A stretch of 64,000 nucleotides of DNA from Marasmius tenuissimus (lineage: Eukaryota; Basidiomycota; Agaricomycetes; Agaricales; Marasmiaceae), in the NCBI GenBank assembly GCA_029532415.1, contig JAQOTA010000047.1:1736001-1800000 (forward strand), in the 5' to 3' direction. A model generated the notes under the pieces. It ran no database searches and was not told the DNA's origin. It worked only from the letters and a program-made list of their open reading frames with translations. A program made the translations under genes and the position numbers. This document shows positions 11,602 to 20,750 of the stretch, one piece after another. How positions within the stretch are numbered: position 1 is the first letter of the stretch; the number at the start of each line of letters is the position of its first letter.

Positions 11602-12006
11602 GTTGATAATGGAGAGCTGCACTGACAAGAGGTGAAAGTTGAGATCCACAAACGACGAATCAAAGGACGATGGAAGGGATGAAAGGGAGCTGTGATCACC
11701 GCGATTGATATGATAGACGCCCACGTGTATGCAACACATGGTCACTCCGTGGGCAGCAACGAGGCCCAACGAGGCAGGTCTCAAAGGACCGGTTCACAAA
11801 GGAAAAAGATCCGTACATTCCGTGCCAGACTGGATGAAAGGGAGATCATATAGGTCGAGGTGACGATGGTGGGTCGTGGTGTGGCTCAAAGGGCGTCGGA
11901 ACATGGTTTTAAACCTTTGCGTTCATGGCATGTCAGTACTCCCCACTCCTGATCAGCAGCCACTATGTTTTCATGCTCAGCATGCTTTCAACACATGGAA
12001 GTTTGG
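11602..12006. other. Divergent intergenic region
   Basis: Lies between the minus-strand propeller gene and the plus-strand gene at 12007 and should hold both promoters. No clear TATA or other site could be assigned. An in-frame ATG at 11965 could extend the plus-strand gene upstream. Confidence 0.35.
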
Positions 12007-12814
12007 ATGGACTCGCGCGTTTCCGTGTACAACAGCGCAGTCAGGACGCCGAAACGCCCGGAACACAGTGCGCCTTACCCCATCTCCAGACCGGCTTCCA
12101 CGACACGTGTTCACTTCGATTCCAACGAATATTCGAATACCTCAGAACCTCCGGTAGCCCAGCGTCCGACTGCTGTTCATACACATGCTCTCCATTCCCC
12201 TGCTCTCACGCCTTCTGGATTGTCCCAGAACCCGGGCACAGGGCCATCTCACTGCAGCTTGTGTCAGAGTGGGCAGCAAGGAAACGTGGATGATGACGAG
12301 CTCGTCAACGATGATACCAACCCGGAAGTATGTCCTTCTCAACAGTTCTTCGTGCATCTCGAACTGACAGCGAGACTTGAACCAATCAGGTCGCCTTGAA
12401 CCCGCGTTTGATTACCTATGCTATCACTTCCACTCCCAACCTCGACGACGACGAGCTGATTCCAAAGCCGAAGGGCGAAGCAGGCCGGCCAGGTTCGGGC
12501 GGATACACAGTGGAGAAGGTGCTAGGGTGGCCTGAACAGAAACATACAGCAGTCAAAGTGAGTTCATTGTTGCTTGGTCTGGGATATAGGCTGAGCTTGT
12601 GACAGGAATACGTCAAAGAGCAGGTCTTGAAAACCTTGAATCTCAGTGTCTGCATGACTAAACAGCCAAAGACCTTGATCGACTATATCAAAGAGACTGT
12701 GAGTGAGTTTCTTATTGACGGCTGGTGCACCATCTCACCTGTGTTTTGAGACAGTCTCGTGCAAAATTTCCCTTCCTCGACAAGTACAAAGACCTTTGTG
12801 ATGAGCCGGCATGA
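12007..12814 (+). CDS. Uncharacterised gene truncated at 3' end by copia LTR
   Basis: Exons 12007-12327, 12390-12557, 12606-12698 and 12755 onward are joined by 48-62-base introns with consistent phase. The product begins MDSRVSVYNSAVRTPKR, is Pro/Ser/Asp-rich in exon 1 (VDDDELVNDDTNPE), then has a more ordered part: GGYTVEKVLGWPEQKHTAVK, EYVKEQVLKTLNLSV and FPFLDKYKDL. The copia LTR starts at 12799, inside exon 4, so the last five codons and the TGA (12812-12814) come from the transposon. The original C-terminus is missing from this window. ATGs at 11965 and 11998 are in frame, so the start is uncertain. No family recognised. The LTR may also supply the poly(A) signal. Confidence 0.55.
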
Positions 12815-13109
12815 CGCCTAGCGCAGAGGACTACAACATGGCTACACTACTACTTACCAGAGAGGAGTTTAGAGAGTTAGAGGCGAGACGTAGAAGCTCA
12901 AGCACACTGTAGATTCAAGTAGAGAACTACGAGCTTATATACATGTAGAGACTATAGTGAATACCATATAAGGACGATAATAGAAATTGTACATATGATC
13001 ATAATTAGAAATGATAAATGGAACAATAGTCCCGCATAATATAATGGCGGGAAGTATGAACCGGGACTTCGGATATACCGGGATCTAATTATAGTCCACG
13101 GATTCAACA
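12799..13109 (-). repeat. A1 3' LTR, 311 bp
   Basis: Bounded by TG...CA. Begins TGTTGAATCCGTGG on the element strand at 13109 and ends at 12799 inside the last exon of the interrupted gene. Related to, but clearly diverged from, the LTR at 18827-19148. Confidence 0.85.
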
Positions 13110-13121
13110 CACCCCCTCGCT
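13110..13121 (-). other. A1 polypurine tract
   Basis: AGCGAGGGGGTG on the minus strand lies directly before the 3' LTR. The same tract (AGCAAGGGGGAG or AGCGAGGGGGAG) precedes the LTRs at 51983 and 54987, and a close version precedes 44495. It would prime plus-strand DNA synthesis. Confidence 0.75.
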
Positions 13122-13151
13122 AAGTGCAGCTGAAAAGCGCATCTGAGCGAA

Positions 13152-16100
13152 TCAAGTGGACGAATAGAATTCAAGTCCAAGGTGATCTCTGAACCGTAAG
13201 AACTTCTCGTGTCCGAGATTCTTCGTAAACATGTCTGCGGGATTATAGACTCCTTCGATGAAGAATAGCTCAACTTTGCCATCTTCAACACACGATCGAA
13301 TATAATGATATCGAATATTGATGTGCTTGGTTCGGCGTTCTTGAACCGGATTAGATGCAATGAAGATCGAGCCTTGATTGTCTCCGCAGATTGGAATAGG
13401 ACCCAAGTCAATTCCAAGTTCAGAGAGTAGCGATCTTATCCAGGAAGCTTGACGACTGCAATCCGACAGTGCCATATACTCAGCCTCAGTGGAAGAAAGA
13501 GCTACAGTCTTCTGGGCGTGTGATTGCCACGAGAAGATGCCGCCTGCTAACTTGAAGAAGTAGCCAGTGATAGAACGACGTTTGATAGGATCGGCAGCCC
13601 AATCCGAGTCTGTGAACGCAAGAAGACCTCCATCAGAGTCACCGTCGTAGACGAGTGAATAGTCTGATGTGCCAGCAAGATAGCGGCAGATATACAGAGC
13701 TTTATCGAGGTGCTCCTTTGTTGGATTAGAAGAGAACTGGGAAAGCTTCGTAACTGCATAGGCAATATCAGGACGTGTGCCCAGCATAATGTACAGAAGC
13801 AACCCAATCACAGACTGGAATTTGGAGCGAATGGCAGGATTGACTGGACCATCGTTGGGAGTTGGCACATAGCCGGCAGGTAAGGGTGTAGGAGCACCTT
13901 TCGCATTCTGCATCCCAAAACGTTCAAGGACTTTCTTCAGATAATCCTTCTGGTCAATCATAATCTTGTTGCCTTCGCGACGAATGCTCATGCGGAGAAA
14001 CTCGCTGGCATCGCCCATATCGCGGCATTCCCATCGAGCCATGAACTCGGCTTTCTTCTTGTCAACAAAAGCTTTGTTAGGACCCATGAAGAGTGCATCG
14101 TCAACGTATATGATCGCATACACAACTTCACCACTCTTCGGATCTTTGCAGATGAAGAGTCCAGCATCAGAAGTTAGGTGTTTGAAGCCCAATACTTCCA
14201 TGGACGAGCTGAGCGTTCGCCACCATTCAAGGGCAGCTTGCTTCAGTCCATATAATGCACGACGCAGGCGTAGTACCTTACGTTCTTGGCCCTTGACTTT
14301 GAAGCCTTCAGGTTGTTCCATGTAAATCTCCTCAACAAGATCGCCGTACAGGAAGGCGTTCTTGACATCAACAGAGGTGATGTACCAGTTCTTGAGAGCT
14401 GCGAGAGCAAGCATCATACGAACAGTTTCATAACGAACAACTGGTGAGAAAATCTCATCGAAGTCGACACCTTCGACCTGAGAGAAACCTTTGGCAACAA
14501 GTCTCGCTTTCTTGCGACCATTCGACTTAACGTCGAAGACCCATCTATTTCTGATGGCTTTGCGACCTTTAGGCAAGTCACAGAGTTTGAAGACCTTGCG
14601 CTTACAAAGTGCCTCAAGTTCTTCATGGCAAGTGTTCTTCCATTCCTTCTGTTGCTCAACAGGCAACTTTAGAATATCGCGGAGTGTCCACTCTCTGATA
14701 TTAGAGAAATCAGGAGTATCGGACGTTGGAAGCGAATCGTGAACTGGAACGGCATTGTTCAACAGGTAAATCACGAATCCTACTCCCCCTTCTTGGGTCA
14801 GTCTTTCGACTACGCTTTCTTCCTCATGCGACTCAGTGCTTCCACTGGGTTCTGGAGCAGGCGGAGGCGGAAGTGGACCAGGAATCCCCTTTTTACCACC
14901 TTTGCCTTTCTTAGATCGCGAAGAGCTAGGACGATCAACTGGATGTGACGGTTCTTTGTCTCCAGTGACGTTTCTCCAAGTATTTTTATTCTCTAAGTCG
15001 CGAATAATATCTGAGGGTCTATTTGGGTTCCGCTGTTCACCAAATATGTTACCAGGTTGCGTTACACCCTTCCGCTGCCTCGAAGACCGGCGTGGACCAT
15101 CAGCTGCTGGTGCAGACGGAGGAACGGCGGGTTCGCCTGGAGGCGTCGGTGGACCAGATTGAGGGAGTGGCACATCCCCTGGCGCAGGGCCACCTGCAGG
15201 TTCGTCAACCTGAGGTTCTGATCTCTTAGAAGGTTCGGAGCGACGTCTGAGATCTGGTAATGGAGTATCAAAACCGTCGTCATCAGAGTCTTCATCTTCC
15301 GAAGGAATGTTGGGATTTTCACCCAAAGTAAATGGTTTACTACCAACAGGTGTGAAGCCACGAGTTTTGGCATCAGGACACTTATTGTACAGCGTCTCAT
15401 CGAACAGTGCAGTGCTACCTTTGAATACAGAATTATTGCTTCGCATGAACAGGAAGCCTTTCATCCCGTCTTGGTAACCGATGAAGGTCATCAACTCGCT
15501 TCGAGGAGCAAGTTTGTTCTTCCTACGATCTTCAGGAATGAAGACGTAGGCTGCACAACCCATAACTCGGAGATGTGAAACATCAGGTGCCTCGCCGTAA
15601 AGCATTTCGAACGGAGTTCGCCAGCTTAAACGTTGCACAGGAGTGCGATTGTAAAGGTGGACGGCGTGCACATGGCAAAATTCCCACCAGGACTGAGGCA
15701 TACAAGCCTCAAAGCGAAGAGCTTCAGCCTTCTCATGAATTGTCCTGTTGAATCGTTCAGCACGACCGTTTTGTTGTGGTGTATACGGTATGCTTTGATC
15801 CCTTTGGATCCCATACTCTTTCAGTACTGCATCGAACTTATCTCCTTTGTACCCTCCCCCTTCATCGGACATCCAGGTCTTGACAACAGCATTGAACTGC
15901 GTCTTGACCATAGTAAGGAAGTCCCTCAAAGCGGGTACTGCCTCGTCTTTTGTCTTGAGCTTGGAGGTCCAAACGTAGGACGTGCAGTCATCGAGAAAAG
16001 AGATGTAGTACTTGTACCGGTGATATGATTCAACTGGGTACGACTTCAGATCCGAATGTATGCGTTCAAACAGTTTAGAAGCTCTTGTAGTAGAGTTGGG

Positions 16101-18557
16101 GAACGATTTCTCGTGCATCTTGCCTTCAGCACAACCATGACACAAAGGTGTCTTCTTAGTAGGCATCTTTAGGTCAAGTGGGAAACCTTGCGTATGTTTC
16201 CGAGCTTTATTCAGGGCTTTATCCGATGGATGCCCAAAGCGTCTGTGCTCAATATCGTAGTCGACGTTGTAAACGACCGACTTGGCCATTAAAACCTCAG
16301 CAGATGCTTTCCGCGAGTGTACCCAATAAATGGTTTGACCAGGCATATGAGGGTAGGAAACAAGCGACTGTCGTTGCTGTGAAGAGTAGAAGGCTAACTT
16401 CTTCGCGTTTCCACAAATTGATAGATCATCTTGAAGGAACTCTCCCATGGATAGCAAGCGTATATCCAATTGCGGTATGTAATAGACAGGATAGAGGCGT
16501 GAAATACGCTCAGTAAGTTTCCCGTCATGTCCTTCAACATTATGCTTAATGAAGACTGTGCCTTTACCCTTGATCTGTATAGGGTTGCCCTTATTCGCAG
16601 TATTTACGATAGGACCATCAAGCGATTCATATTCAGCGAAATCATTCAAATCATTCGTGAAATGAGAGGAGGCACCAGAATCAAGGAGCCAACCCTGTGC
16701 GTTGTTCACACTTTTCTTTCCCTTACATTGAGTACAACCCACAAAGTGGGTGGAAATAGCATTGCAAAAATGTACAAGTGATTCCAGATCACTACGACTA
16801 CCGCGCGTACTACTGATACCAACTATTTGGGAGCAGCGCTGTAGGTTTGCATCAGCTTGGGAAAGCAGGTCAAGATATGGTACTTGCCTGTCATCGTGGA
16901 ACGATCCAAGAGAGACGTCATCCGGGACGTCCTCAACCCCTGCAGCTTCGGCAATGTCATTGTCAACATCATTACCGAAAAGAGAGGTCATGTCTTCCAT
17001 ACCGTCGTCAGATCCCCAGTCCATCTCTACATCTTCATCAGGATCAGCGCTACGAGAGCGTTTAGAAGAAGTAGAAGAAGGAGATCCGGCTCCCTCATAT
17101 CCCTCATCATCCTCCAAAAGACGCTTGGACGAGGACGCACGTGGTTGTTCAATGCGGTCCTGGAGCGAACGATTGGTGGCGGACGTGACGATCTGTTCGA
17201 AGGGTTTGAGATACCGCGCCGTCTTGGGGGCACCAAGTCTGTCAGCAAGGGAACGCGCTTCACGGACATCATCAAATACTGACTGAGACAGCTTGAAGCC
17301 GGTGAAGGACTGCATGGCAGCCGGGTTCTTCTTGACAGCTGGCTGAGGGACAGTGCTGTCGCAGGACTTGTCCCAGTGACCGGTGAAGTGAGCTGGGGGC
17401 GGTGATCCCATAGCGCGAACAGGAGGGGCGCTAGCAATCTCGGCGCGCAAGGAGTTGTTAACTGCGTTCAACGCAATACGTTCCCTGCGGTCGGTGATCG
17501 AGGAGTATGGACGGATAGGAGCGGGGGAAGCTACGACGGAGGCATAAGATGCCAGATGAGAGTGTCCATGCGACCGATTGTTACCACCGTTGTTACCGCC
17601 GGCATGGCCGGGACCCTGGTGCTGGTTGATACCACCGCGGGTACCACGCTGCTGCTTCTTCTTCTTACCGTTGTTTTGGTTCGAAGAGGGACGTTGCTGC
17701 TGCTGCTGTGGTTGACGCTGTTGGCCACGCTGCTGCTGTCCACGCTGCTGACGTTGCTGCGGCGGACGCTGCTGCTGACCAAACGATGGCTCACGGTTGC
17801 CAGCACGCTTGACCGCAGAGAGGCGGTTAGCAAGCTGAGGGTTCTGGCGCTCGTACTCGATCATGATGGCTTCATGAACGTCGGCGACGGTGAGGGCGTT
17901 GACGCTATCAGGATCCCTATCAAAATCATGAAGGGACTTGGAGGAAGCGGCGTCCCATTCGGGAGGAATAGCTGCGATGAGAAGGAGGGCTTTGATCAGC
18001 TCGGGGAGTTCAACCCCGACCTCGGCAAGACGTTCAATGTAGTGTTTGAACTTGGCGATGCCAGCCTGGGGATGACTAGTGGTAAGCCGGAAGGACACCA
18101 ACTTGACAAAGTCGCCATAAATGGCAGACAAAGTGGGTTCGCCATAGGTGGTGACGATGGTGGACCAGGCCTTGGCAGCGTCCATGTCCTTGAGAGGTTC
18201 AAAGACTTCCTTCGTAGAGGTCAGCTGAATGATACCCATCAACTGGAGGTCTTTCTCCTCCCATGCTTCCAGCGCGGTGTTGAACGCCGTGATCTGGGCT
18301 TCAGTAGGAGGGTGACGATCAGGTTCGTCATCACTATCAGCTCCAGTTGGAGGCTGAGCAGCCGCACCAGTAGAAGGAGTGACCGTAATGGTCGGAACAA
18401 TGGGTTCCCCCAAGGGGTACGTAGGCTTCTTGGCCGCACCAGTGAGGTGACGATAAAGGCCTTGAGCCTTGGTAACAGCTTCCATTTCGCCGTGGTAGGT
18501 CTGGCGGAATCCAGTGCCGTCGAAGCGACCGGAGAAGAATTTCTTAACGTCGAACAT
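13152..18557 (-). CDS. Copia Gag-Pol polyprotein, 1801 aa
   Basis: Uninterrupted from ATG 18557 to TGA 13152. Gag (residues about 1-250) has the copia capsid-like segment. Residues 255-340 form a Gln/Arg/Asn/Gly-rich basic region, with no CCHC zinc knuckle. The aspartic protease motif DSGAS is at about 626. The pre-integrase zinc motif is HRRFGH...CHGC (about 771-809). Integrase carries D (HSDL, ~836), D (MSDEGG, ~898) and E (GRAERFN, ~934). A long Pro-rich linker at 1080-1240 includes KKGKGGKKG, a possible nuclear signal. Reverse transcriptase begins near 1290 with YVDD at ~1484. RNase H shows TDSDWA, SSTEAEY and GDNQG. Every catalytic residue I looked for is present, so the protein could be active. 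Proteins would be released by the protease. Gag and Pol share one frame, so any excess of Gag needs another mechanism. Confidence 0.92.
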   Translation of the reverse strand: MFDVKKFFSGRFDGTGFRQTYHGEMEAVTKAQGLYRHLTGAAKKPTYPLGEPIVPTITVTPSTGAAAQPPTGADSDDEPDRHPPTEAQITAFNTALEAWEEKDLQLMGIIQLTSTKEVFEPLKDMDAAKAWSTIVTTYGEPTLSAIYGDFVKLVSFRLTTSHPQAGIAKFKHYIERLAEVGVELPELIKALLLIAAIPPEWDAASSKSLHDFDRDPDSVNALTVADVHEAIMIEYERQNPQLANRLSAVKRAGNREPSFGQQQRPPQQRQQRGQQQRGQQRQPQQQQQRPSSNQNNGKKKKQQRGTRGGINQHQGPGHAGGNNGGNNRSHGHSHLASYASVVASPAPIRPYSSITDRRERIALNAVNNSLRAEIASAPPVRAMGSPPPAHFTGHWDKSCDSTVPQPAVKKNPAAMQSFTGFKLSQSVFDDVREARSLADRLGAPKTARYLKPFEQIVTSATNRSLQDRIEQPRASSSKRLLEDDEGYEGAGSPSSTSSKRSRSADPDEDVEMDWGSDDGMEDMTSLFGNDVDNDIAEAAGVEDVPDDVSLGSFHDDRQVPYLDLLSQADANLQRCSQIVGISSTRGSRSDLESLVHFCNAISTHFVGCTQCKGKKSVNNAQGWLLDSGASSHFTNDLNDFAEYESLDGPIVNTANKGNPIQIKGKGTVFIKHNVEGHDGKLTERISRLYPVYYIPQLDIRLLSMGEFLQDDLSICGNAKKLAFYSSQQRQSLVSYPHMPGQTIYWVHSRKASAEVLMAKSVVYNVDYDIEHRRFGHPSDKALNKARKHTQGFPLDLKMPTKKTPLCHGCAEGKMHEKSFPNSTTRASKLFERIHSDLKSYPVESYHRYKYYISFLDDCTSYVWTSKLKTKDEAVPALRDFLTMVKTQFNAVVKTWMSDEGGGYKGDKFDAVLKEYGIQRDQSIPYTPQQNGRAERFNRTIHEKAEALRFEACMPQSWWEFCHVHAVHLYNRTPVQRLSWRTPFEMLYGEAPDVSHLRVMGCAAYVFIPEDRRKNKLAPRSELMTFIGYQDGMKGFLFMRSNNSVFKGSTALFDETLYNKCPDAKTRGFTPVGSKPFTLGENPNIPSEDEDSDDDGFDTPLPDLRRRSEPSKRSEPQVDEPAGGPAPGDVPLPQSGPPTPPGEPAVPPSAPAADGPRRSSRQRKGVTQPGNIFGEQRNPNRPSDIIRDLENKNTWRNVTGDKEPSHPVDRPSSSRSKKGKGGKKGIPGPLPPPPAPEPSGSTESHEEESVVERLTQEGGVGFVIYLLNNAVPVHDSLPTSDTPDFSNIREWTLRDILKLPVEQQKEWKNTCHEELEALCKRKVFKLCDLPKGRKAIRNRWVFDVKSNGRKKARLVAKGFSQVEGVDFDEIFSPVVRYETVRMMLALAALKNWYITSVDVKNAFLYGDLVEEIYMEQPEGFKVKGQERKVLRLRRALYGLKQAALEWWRTLSSSMEVLGFKHLTSDAGLFICKDPKSGEVVYAIIYVDDALFMGPNKAFVDKKKAEFMARWECRDMGDASEFLRMSIRREGNKIMIDQKDYLKKVLERFGMQNAKGAPTPLPAGYVPTPNDGPVNPAIRSKFQSVIGLLLYIMLGTRPDIAYAVTKLSQFSSNPTKEHLDKALYICRYLAGTSDYSLVYDGDSDGGLLAFTDSDWAADPIKRRSITGYFFKLAGGIFSWQSHAQKTVALSSTEAEYMALSDCSRQASWIRSLLSELGIDLGPIPICGDNQGSIFIASNPVQERRTKHINIRYHYIRSCVEDGKVELFFIEGVYNPADMFTKNLGHEKFLRFRDHLGLEFYSST

Positions 18558-18810
18558 GGTAGTTTGATGTTAGGTTTGGTGTTGGATCTAGAAAAGACAG
18601 CATCAGCATGCGTCTAATCAACACAGGGAGCAGCCATCAAGGCGCTATGCTCAACGAGGAGCATTGGATCCTTTAGATCCGATGTCGTCGAAGGACGTAC
18701 ATCAATGCCATAGATCAATCACTCAATTAAGAGGTTGATGGCAACATGCAGGTCTAGCCTAGCTAGCCGATGACAGCGGCCTAGGGGCGCTCGTTATTGT
18801 AGTCGGGCTA

Positions 18811-18826
18811 ACTGGGGCCCATAAGC
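18811..18826 (-). other. A1 primer-binding site, half initiator-tRNA type
   Basis: Directly after the 5' LTR the minus strand reads GCTTATGGGCCCC. The B element has GGTTATGGGCCCC at the same place (46562). Its complement, GGGGCCCATAACC, resembles the anticodon arm of initiator tRNA-Met, including anticodon CAT. Internal priming by a cleaved half-tRNA is known for Drosophila copia and yeast Ty5; applying it here is inference. Confidence 0.6.
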
Positions 18827-19148
18827 TGATGAGCTGGCATGACGCCTAGCGCAGAGGACTACAACATGGCTATACTACTACTTACCAGAGAGGAGTTTAG
18901 AGAGGTAAGAGGCAAGACGTAGAAGCTCAAGCACACTATGGATTCAGGTAGAGAACTACGAGCTTATATACATAAAGATACAATAGAGTTTCCATATAGG
19001 GACGACAATAGAAATTGTACATATGAGCATAGTGAACAATGAATAATAGAACAATAGCGAATGCATTGTTCCGCATAATACACTGCCGGGAAGTATGAAC
19101 TGGGACTTTGGATATACCTGAATCTAATTATAGTCCACGGATTCAACA
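18827..19148 (-). repeat. A1 5' LTR, 322 bp
   Basis: Runs from TGTTGAATCC at 19148 to TCATCA at 18827 on the element strand and should contain the promoter. Compared with the other A1 LTR it carries more than twenty substitutions plus an approximately 11-base insertion near 19058. Confidence 0.85.
18964..18971 (-). promoter_or_regulatory. TATA box in A1 5' LTR
   Basis: TATATAAG on the minus strand at a mid-LTR position. An equivalent TATATAAG sits in the A2 LTR and in the B-family LTRs, supporting a conserved core promoter. Confidence 0.55.
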
Positions 19149-19511
19149 GTTAGATCTATTGTAGAGAAGGAAAGAAAAGGGAACTGTACTACTCACCTGG
19201 TCCCAACGACAAGAGGTCAAGATGAGGGACCAGGTGAAGACTAGCTAGCTTATATACCTATCCTACGGTCAGAGCTGGAGTCGGAGTGGCTACCTATGAG
19301 TCGTGTATGAGTAAGTATGAGTCAAGGATGAATAAGGAATGAGTCAATATGAGATAATGAGATGGCTGCGCAATGTGGGTTAAAGCTGCGCAATGGTGGG
19401 GTAAGAAAGGGAATCGTGAGAAATAAGGATGTATAGTAAGTGACCGTGAGAAAAGAACATGTGATAATCATGTGAGCAAATGGTGGAGGGAAAAGTGGTG
19501 TCTTCATGACA
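19149..19511 (-). repeat. Probable LTR of another copia-type family
   Basis: On the minus strand it starts TGTCATGAAGACACC at 19511 and contains GTATATAAGCTAGC near 19255, a layout like the other LTRs here. A second stretch starting TGTCATGAATTTCCC occurs at 55259. The far end abuts A1 directly, so the 3' end may be lost. It contains a 12-bp perfect inverted repeat (TCACCTGGTCCC at 19193-19204, GGGACCAGGTGA at 19226-19237) around a 21-base loop. No internal domain was found, so it is solo or truncated. Confidence 0.45.
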
Positions 19512-20750
19512 ACATCTGGCTCTTCTGCAGTTATTTCATGCTAGCGTCGAGAGAATAAAAGGTTAGGGAAGGCAGGCAAAGGGCCTACAAAGCTTTTACA
19601 TCAGTTTATTCACTTTCTTTCGGGTTCATTGACCGTACAAGTACAGTGGAAGGCTTATAGCACGGTGAGAAACAAAAGCATCATTATATAACAGCTACTT
19701 CTCAAGGCTTTGTCTGTCTGATCAACCAAATATGAAGCTTGAGGCTTTGCTGCAGGTCACTTTGCACTGAAAGCAGACAAGGTGTGCCTGGTGCCGGCAT
19801 TGTGGTGTGCAGAGGGATCAGCAGCTGAGATGAGCACCCTCGTCATGTCATTTCATTCATGAAGGGTCTGCTAGATGAGAAGCTTGATGCCACTGGTGCT
19901 CCAACTTCATGCTGTTAATGCACATCTGATGAATGTGCCACTGGGAATAAACAAGTTGAAAAGCAGTACAACCTGTCACTCAGTTGATGGTAATGACAAG
20001 ACAAATGAACTTAAAGGGGAGTATGAGTCAGTAGGCCCAGATTTATGCACTTATAGGAGGAGAGGCTATAGAAATTTGTGATGAACATCAATAGTCATGT
20101 GCTGAGTATGATGGAAAGGGAGGAATTACATAGCATGGTCCACATGCTGAATGCAGTGGGGCGTATCCTAGTGTACATGTGGCTAATTACACCTTCAACT
20201 CCAAGACAGTGCCCCCAGTGCAAGAATAAGCTCACACACATGTAATCTGTGGTAGATCCTAACACTGTGAGTCCGCCTTATTGACTTGCCTACACCCATT
20301 ATCTGGCCCCTCAAATTACGAGAGAAATTTGTATGATGATACGCTGGGGGGACATAGAGTGGTGTTCCCATGAAGACTTTGAGAACATCATGCACTTATT
20401 TTGCCATCAGGAGGTATGCTGGCTTCCACAACAGCATTACTACCAGAACTGCAGCGAGGTTTTGTTTTCCTGCAATTTTCCGGGCTGCTGTCGGGCTTGC
20501 CACTTAGCCTACTGAAGGCAATTGGAAGCTCTTGCCTGAAGGCTGATTGTTTGGAACAATATGGGTGTGAGACCAGTTTCTGTAGACAAGGCCACAGTCA
20601 ACACATGTTTTGTAAGTCCCTATAACCTTTCAATGAAGCTGTTTTCTAATTTCCTGATTGGCTCAGTAATCTTTTTGCTTGCATCTAATACTCTAATGCA
20701 ACTTCACAACCAGATATAAGGTGAGGGTCCACACATCCCATTTCACTGCG
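19512..20750. other. No supported gene
   Basis: Short open frames only, with no splice pairing. 20090-20170 resembles 22143-22230 (shared blocks near GTCATGT and ATTACAT..CAT.GTCCACAT), suggesting an old dispersed repeat. Confidence 0.4.

Larger units (their letters stand above)
12799..19148 (-). mobile_element. Ty1/copia LTR retrotransposon A1, intact coding frame
   Basis: About 6.35 kb on the minus strand: 5' LTR at 18827-19148, primer-binding site at 18826-18811, one Gag-Pol frame 18557-13152, polypurine tract 13121-13110, 3' LTR 12799-13109. LTRs run TGTTGAATC...TCATCA on the element strand. The order protease-integrase-reverse transcriptase-RNase H makes it Ty1/copia (Pseudoviridae type). 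The two LTRs differ at many positions and by an indel near 13033/19058, and no 5-bp duplication flanks the element (CTTTG on the left, GTTAG on the right). Ends and interior may therefore derive from more than one insertion. Confidence 0.9.

Noticed and set aside
17556..18617. Plus-strand open frame of 353 codons (Leu/Thr-rich start)
   Set aside because: Antisense shadow of the A1 gag region, caused by its repetitive Gln codons.
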